Below are positions 59,068-64,000 of a stretch of DNA of 64,000 nt, piece after piece. Under the pieces are notes generated by a model. It searched no databases. It was not told where the DNA came from and saw only the letters and a program-made list of their open reading frames with translations. Made by a program: the position numbers and the translations under genes. This stretch comes from Myrica gale (taxonomy: Eukaryota > Streptophyta > Magnoliopsida > Fagales > Myricaceae), in assembly GCA_963930655.1 (NCBI GenBank), contig OZ005606.1:12543501-12607500 (forward strand), read 5' to 3'. Position 1 is the first letter of the stretch. Every line of letters starts with the position of its first letter.

Positions 59068-59240
59068 CATGGCTTCTTCAATCTCTAGGACATCCTCTTA
59101 GGGGGAAGATGACAACGACATCTCTACGACTCCGGTGTGTAAATGCGGTCTGCGAGCAAGGCCGAGGAGGCATGATTGTCGCTAATCCAGGTCGTCGCTT
59201 CTATGACTGCGTCCTTTATGCAAAATCGGTAATTCAGGCA
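59068..59240 (+). pseudogene. GRF-type zinc finger relic
   Basis: Starts MASSISRTSS then TAG (59098-59100). It continues STTPVCKCGLRARP in that frame and, after a shift, IVANPGRRFYDC. The Cys-x-Cys-Gly...NPGRRF..C pattern is the GRF zinc finger of plants. The stop and the frameshift within 60 codons show it is dead. It is immediately followed by LTR sequence. Confidence 0.65.
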
Positions 59241-59289
59241 TCATTTGTTTCAATGGAATGTTTAAAGGTTATTTTTCGCATTGATAGTT

Positions 59290-60067
59290 TACATTTTTGG
59301 GAAAGTGAAGTGTTCTCTTGTATGTGTATTGAGTGGGAGAAGGATTTATTCTAAGTTTGTTGATGTCATGGAGGTTAAATTGATAATTGGTTTAAGCGTT
59401 TTGATGATCGAGGTAAGTAGAGTTATTATGCTAAATTTTCTCTAAAAGGTCAAGGTGATATTTTTTGAGTTGCATGTTTTATTGAAAACCCTCAGAGTTT
59501 ATTTGCAGTTATAGTAAAATTGTAATGAAATATTTTTGCCTGCCTTGGTGTAATCACGAGCTTTTTAATGTCTATGTTATTATTTTATTTTTTACCTCAT
59601 GATTTCATATGTATACGATTTCCTTATATAAATTCATATACTTATATGGTTTTATGTTTATGGATGATTATTGTATGATGTTTTCAAACCTTGAGGCCTA
59701 GAGTTGAAAGCACAGCATTGGTACCAATTGCTATCAATTGCAATCACAGTGAGTGCACCATCATGGAAAGTTTATTTAGTAGGTTCTTCCCGAGTGCACA
59801 TTTGATAACTTGACAAGACTTAATAGGAGAAATTCTATCCAGAGTAGGTCGGTTGCCAGCTAAGTTTCAAGGAGTCTTCGGGCTGCATAAGGAATTTTAT
59901 AGAATTGTAATGAATAGATCAAAGTGTTGTTATTCAATTCTTTTTAAGTTTTAAACTTGGATTATGTTATTAAAGATGATTTATTTTGTGTTAACTGCTT
60001 TTACTCCTAATATTTCACCTTTACGCATAGAAATAATCCCTCAAAATGTCGTTTTCGGGGTGTTACA
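59290..60067 (+). mobile_element. LTR, plus orientation (3' part), with primer-binding site
   Basis: Ends ...GGGGTGTTACA at 60067, followed by GA and TGGTATCAGAAC (60070-60081), which matches an initiator-Met tRNA primer-binding site. It aligns in inverted orientation with 60353-63364: TTGCATGTTTTATTGAAAAC and TAATCACGAGC are found in both. Its 5' edge appears truncated next to the GRF relic. Confidence 0.75.
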
Positions 60068-60352
60068 GATGGTATCAGAACTTAGTAACGATCTATGGGA
60101 GCACTAGCCACATCTATGCTTTGACTTCAAAAAGACTAGTCAGAGTTGCTCTTGAAGCTCCTTAGTTCATTATAAAAGCTCAGTTCAATCTTGTAAGGTC
60201 TCAATATGAGACTTGACCTTATCTCTCATTCATTTTCTCTCACTCCGTGTGGGATTCGAAATATCACAATCTCCCCCTCTTAAATCTTTGAATTCCTTGT
60301 CAAGGCTCACTAAGCTCACATTGGTGGTTACTAGGACTGCTCTGATACTATT
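60068..60352. repeat. LTR-element leader between head-to-head LTRs
   Basis: Starts with the plus-strand primer-binding site and ends with a minus-strand one (GCTCTGATACTATT, 60339-60352). Shares CTTTGACTTCAAAA, TGAGACTTG and CCACATTGGTG-type blocks with 12441-13300. No coding region. Confidence 0.6.
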
Positions 60353-63300
60353 TGTAACGCTCCGAACCCCAGCAATTCGGGGTAACTTCTATGTGTAATA
60401 GTTAAAATTGGTGAAATTTTTAGGGTAAAACTAAGTTAACACAATAAATAATCCTTTATAACATAATCCAAGTTTAAAAACAATAGAATAACAACATTTT
60501 GTTTAAAACTCTTTAAAAATAGAAAACATCAAAACTAAACGTCACTCATTCTAATAAAAATTATAAGCTTTCTCTCAGCTACCCACCCAAGTGAAATTTA
60601 TTCATGACTCTCGACGCACTACTAAATAACATCTGACAAGAGATAAAAGATAAGGAATAGTTCAACGACTGAGTAAGCAAAGTTATTATAGTATGGTGCA
60701 CTTCATAGCCATTTTGATCTTTATATAAAAATTCCATTTGGCTATAACTCTGGATCATTTTACTCCGTGACAAGGTTGTGCAATCCAAAAATTCCTTCAA
60801 ACTTAGTTGGAGCTAATCAAACTAAGCCACACTCTACGTAGAATTCTCTCGTACAAAATGATGCGGAATATAGTGGAGATATATGAATGAGATAGAGAAA
60901 TTAAGAAATAATAGATAAGGAGATAAGAATAAAGCCAAGGAGACCTTTCATCTGGGGAGAGTTAATGGGGACATTTAAATTAATTGTTTTACATTATTTG
61001 ATTGTGATTTTAATTTTGATAGATTAATAGTTATTATGTTTTATTAGGCTTTAGCCCATGGGATTTTAGGGTTTGCTTAAGACCTTTTGTTCTTTATTTA
61101 AGGTTTGTGAGAACTTTAAATTATTCAGACTGAGATTATAAAGTTTATTGATATCTACCTTTTGCACTCAAATGTGTTTTCCCCCTCTCCTTGGCTTTAT
61201 TCTTATTTTCTTGTCTATTATTTCTTTATTTCTTTATTTCATTCCTATTTCTCCACTAGATTCTGCATCAAATTGCTCAAGTTAATGAGGACATTTAAAT
61301 TAATTGTTTTACATTATTTGGTTGTGATTTATATTTTGATAGATTAGTTGTTATTATGTTTTATTAGGCTTTAGCCCACGAGCTTTTAGGGTTTGTTTAT
61401 AATCTTTTGTTCTCTATTTAAGGTTTGTGATAACCTTAAATTATTGAGACTGAGATTATAAAGTTTATTAGGGGCTGTCTTTTGCACTCAAATGTGGTGC
61501 ATTTCCCCCCTTCTTGGCTTTATTCTTCTATTCTTCTCTATTATTTCTTGATTTCTCTATCTCCTTGGCTTTAATCGTCTCTTCTTCTCTATTATTTCTT
61601 GATTTATCTATCTCATTCATATTTCTCTGCTATATTCCGCATCAAATTGGTATTAGAGCCCAACCTCCCCAATTTCTTTATTTTCTTTCTCGTTTCCTTT
61701 TGGTTGTTCGACACTATTCACCCCCACAAATTGCCTACTATCGTGTTTAGCTTCTTCGTGTACCCCAGTTTGTTGGTTGGTCGTCGATGCCCCACCAGCC
61801 CTCTCAGGCTTCGCCGACGCCTCACGGAGCTCTAGTTGTCGTTGTTTTGCCGTTTTTCTAGCAGTCCAGATCTATCCCAAGCGATTTCGGTGATTTTCGA
61901 GTTGATTCTTCCAGATTTGAGTTTGGTTTTCAGGTTCTGCGTGTTTTTCGGTGACCATAGGTGAAGCTTGCTCCGTTCCGCCGCCGGCAACCGCTTGTTT
62001 CAACCAATTTCGGTCAATATTTCCCGATTCAGGCTGATAACTTCAGTTTTCGGCCTAAATTCACCTCATTTGGAACTTTTGCTCCATTTTTGGCTCCGAT
62101 TCAGAGGGTACAACACCTTCGCCGACCGTTTCTTGCCTCCTCGGCCCCTTCAACGGCTCATGCGTCCTTGTGTTCACTAGTGATACGAGTATATGAGCTT
62201 ACGAAGAAGAAGACTGCACAACCACTTAGTTTGAGGTTGGGTACTTGAGAATCAAGTTTTTTCCACCTGAGGAGAGTTATGGGGACATTTAATTAATTTT
62301 TTTACATTAGTTGGCTGTGATTTATTTTTTAATAGATTAGAAGTTATTCTGTTTTATTAGACTTTAGCCCATGGGAATTTAGGGTTTGCTTAGTACCTTT
62401 TGTTCTCTATTTAAGGTTCGTGAGAACCTTAAATTATTTAGAAAGAGATTATAAAGTTTATTGGCGGCTACCTTTTGCATTCAAATATGTTTTCTTCCTC
62501 TCCCTGGCTTTATTATTCCCTTATTCTCTATTATTTCTTGATTTCTCTATCTCATTCCTATTTCTCCACTATATTCTGCATCACAAAAAGCTTGGCACGT
62601 GTCCAAATGTATACTCGGAAATAACCTATTAAATAAACTATCTTGTTTCCATGATGGGTGCACTCAATGAGGTTGCAGTTGGTACGTCCAATGTTGTAGG
62701 TTTGAACTTCATATATCATACAATAACCATCCATAAAGTATTACATCATTCTTTGGTATGCATAAAACCATATAATCATAAAAACTTCCAAATCGTACTA
62801 TATACATATAAAATCCTATAAGAAAATCATATACATATGAAATCATGAAGTAAATAATCATCATATAATACATAGATATTAAAAAGGCTCGTGATTACCA
62901 TTGCATGCAAAAATATTCTTAACAATTTTATTGTAACATACTGCAAATAAACTCCGAGAGTTTTCAATAAAACATGCAATTCTCCAAATATCACATTGAT
63001 ATTTTAGAAAAATCTAGCAAAATCATCCTACTTAGCTCAATCTTGAAAACACTTAGACTAAACCTTCGAAAATAAGAATGCCTTATTTCAGCTTCTCCCA
63101 CTCAACACGCATACAATAGACTAACAAAGAATTTATGAAAGACTAGATTACAAAACAAAAATTACTATAAATAGAAAAGACTTATCAAAGATTGAGTTGC
63201 TATCCATTTTAAAATATTCAACATAATCTAAAAGTATTGAAATTCAAACAAAAACATCTCTTCTTTAATTTTTTTTTAAAATGACAACTTTTTCAAATAA

Positions 63301-63364
63301 ATCAAAATTCAAAATCTAAAAAAAAAATTATTATCAATAATATAAGAAAATTCCGAGTGCTACA
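60353..63364 (-). mobile_element. LTR, minus orientation, interrupted by a TRIM-like insertion
   Basis: In minus sense it starts TGTAGCACTCGGAATTTTC at 63364 and ends GAGCGTTACA at 60353. Without the insertion at 60859-62583 it is about 1.28 kb. The two halves rejoin cleanly when aligned to the plus-oriented LTR (ACATTTGGACACG with ACATTTGATAACT; GAGAATTC with GAAATTC). Confidence 0.75.
60859..62583 (+). mobile_element. TRIM-like LTR retroelement with three LTR copies
   Basis: Flanked by perfect 5-bp duplications CAAAA (60854-60858 and 62584-62588). Contents: an inverted LTR 3'-end fragment (60859-60946), a purine-rich tract (CTGGGGAGAGT), LTR1 60966-61270, LTR2 61286-61644, a primer-binding site TGGTATTAGAGCC at 61648-61660, an internal region of about 620 bp without coding capacity, a second purine-rich tract (CTGAGGAGAGT, 62268-62278) and LTR3 62280-62583. 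Each LTR begins TG(G/A)GGACATTTAA and ends GCATCA. Short LTRs, a tiny non-coding interior and intact priming signals are the definition of a TRIM element. It needs proteins from another LTR element to move. Confidence 0.85.
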
Positions 63365-63385
63365 AGTAAAAAACTCTTTAATTAA

Positions 63386-63387
<2 letters not shown>

Positions 63388-63423
<36 letters not shown>
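63388..63423. repeat. (AT)n microsatellite
   Basis: Alternating AT run just outside the minus-oriented LTR. Confidence 0.95.
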
Positions 63424-63425
<2 letters not shown>

Positions 63426-63469
63426 CGCATTTTTTTATTAGGATGATTATTGCTTCATTCCGTTCAAAT

Positions 63470-64000
63470 TAGGGCTGTTCACCGGTACCGGTCACCGCTT
63501 AGTAGCGAGGGCGATGCCGGTTGCCATTTACACCAAAATGCGGTGAAAATGGCGGTGGCGGTGAAACCGCCCACCGTTGGACCGTTTTTTTTTTTATATA
63601 AGAAGTTACGGCGTCAGTTTTCCTTTAGTAGCTTAGGGTTTATTTTTTCACTCGCCCCTTCCTCATTTTGCACACCCCTCTCTTTCTCCTACAAGCTTCA
63701 GCCCAGCAGCTCTCCTTCAGCCGACAGCCGCACCCCCCGCCTCTCTCTCTGCCCCTCCTTCCCTCCAGTTTTGTTGCGATCTGCTGCTGTGTTAGGGATT
63801 TTTTTGCGATATGGTTGCGATATTCTGTTGCGATTTGGTTGCTGCTGAGTGCGATTTGGTTGCTGTTGGATTTGGTTGCGGTTGAGTGTTGTTGTTGGAT
63901 TGGTTGCAATTGGTTTGTCGATTTGTTGCTATTTGGTTGCTGTTGGTTTTTTGTGCGATTTGTTCGATTTGTGGCTTTCTCTGGGATTTGGTTGCGAACT
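63470..64000. mobile_element. hAT left end, cut by the window edge
   Basis: Starts TAGGGCTGTTCACCGGTACC, then CGATGCCGG, GGCGGTGGCGGTG and ACCGCCCACCG subterminal repeats. From 63610 the sequence becomes C/T-rich and leader-like (CTTAGGGTTTATTTTTTCAC). The right end lies outside the window. Confidence 0.7.
63771..64000 (+). repeat. Degenerate TTGCGATTTGGTTGCTG repeat
   Basis: Repeated variants of TTGCGATTTGGTTGC, TGTTGGATTTGGTTGCGG and similar, with drifting period, continuing to the window end. It lies inside the hAT element. Confidence 0.7.

Noticed and set aside
61961-62248. 95-residue open frame in the TRIM interior
   Set aside because: No gag or pol motif. It is Pro/Arg/Phe-rich from biased composition, and TRIM interiors are non-coding.

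Overview
This is a nuclear genome window from a dicot plant. Its genes are intron-rich, its spacers are AT-rich, and it is littered with plant-type retroelements and DNA transposons. The density of LINE, hAT, LTR and foldback debris, and the style of the protein families, fit a woody rosid, but the species cannot be named from the sequence alone.

Four intact host genes can be assembled exon by exon, all on the minus strand. In transcription order from the right they are: (1) a 14-exon gene at 58273-45340 for a 1318-residue nuclear protein with FYRN/FYRC domains at the N-terminus and degenerate WD40 blades at the C-terminus; (2) a 6-exon plastid lipoyl synthase gene (LIP1P) at 36360-32498; (3) a 5-exon gene for transcription elongation factor SPT4 at 27228-22533; (4) a 2-exon gene for a short RRM protein at 7191-5404, matching the N-terminal half of cyclophilin E/Cyp33. 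In each of these the splice sites are GT-AG and the exon lengths sum to an open frame. A fifth host locus, a cytochrome b5 gene at 13831-7815, is a pseudogene. Exon 1 is clean, but exon 2 has a stop at its second codon, the start of exon 3 is frameshifted, the membrane anchor is missing, and the first intron is swollen by a LINE and other repeats.

Region by region: 1-5400 is repeat-derived (two foldback elements, a hAT transposase relic with a small element inside it, and a minisatellite next to a TATA box). 5400-14150 holds the RRM gene and the broken cytochrome b5 gene. 14154-21705 is a mobile-element cluster: a 2.1-kb hAT element with a perfect 8-bp target duplication and a perfect 87-bp palindrome, a Mutator-type MITE with a perfect 9-bp duplication, a foldback element, and a nearly full-length but broken LINE. 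22500-27440 is SPT4 with retroelement insertions in its introns. 27475-32497 is a hAT element and gene-poor sequence. 32498-36560 is LIP1P. 36560-44800 is gene-poor, with a copia-like LTR, a sugar/polyol transporter fragment, CACTA-like repeats and a decayed LINE. 45070-58273 is the FYR/WD40 gene and its duplicated last exon. 58700-64000 is a relic GRF zinc-finger sequence and a nested LTR structure, in which a TRIM-like element with three LTR copies sits inside one of two head-to-head LTRs, followed by the start of another hAT element.

I did not find a new enzymatic or defence system. The items most worth a second look are the nested TRIM-like element, the perfect palindrome, the FYR-WD40 architecture with a possible frame-breaking extra exon and a duplicated last exon, the decay of the cytochrome b5 gene, and the recurring CCGG-rich hAT ends.
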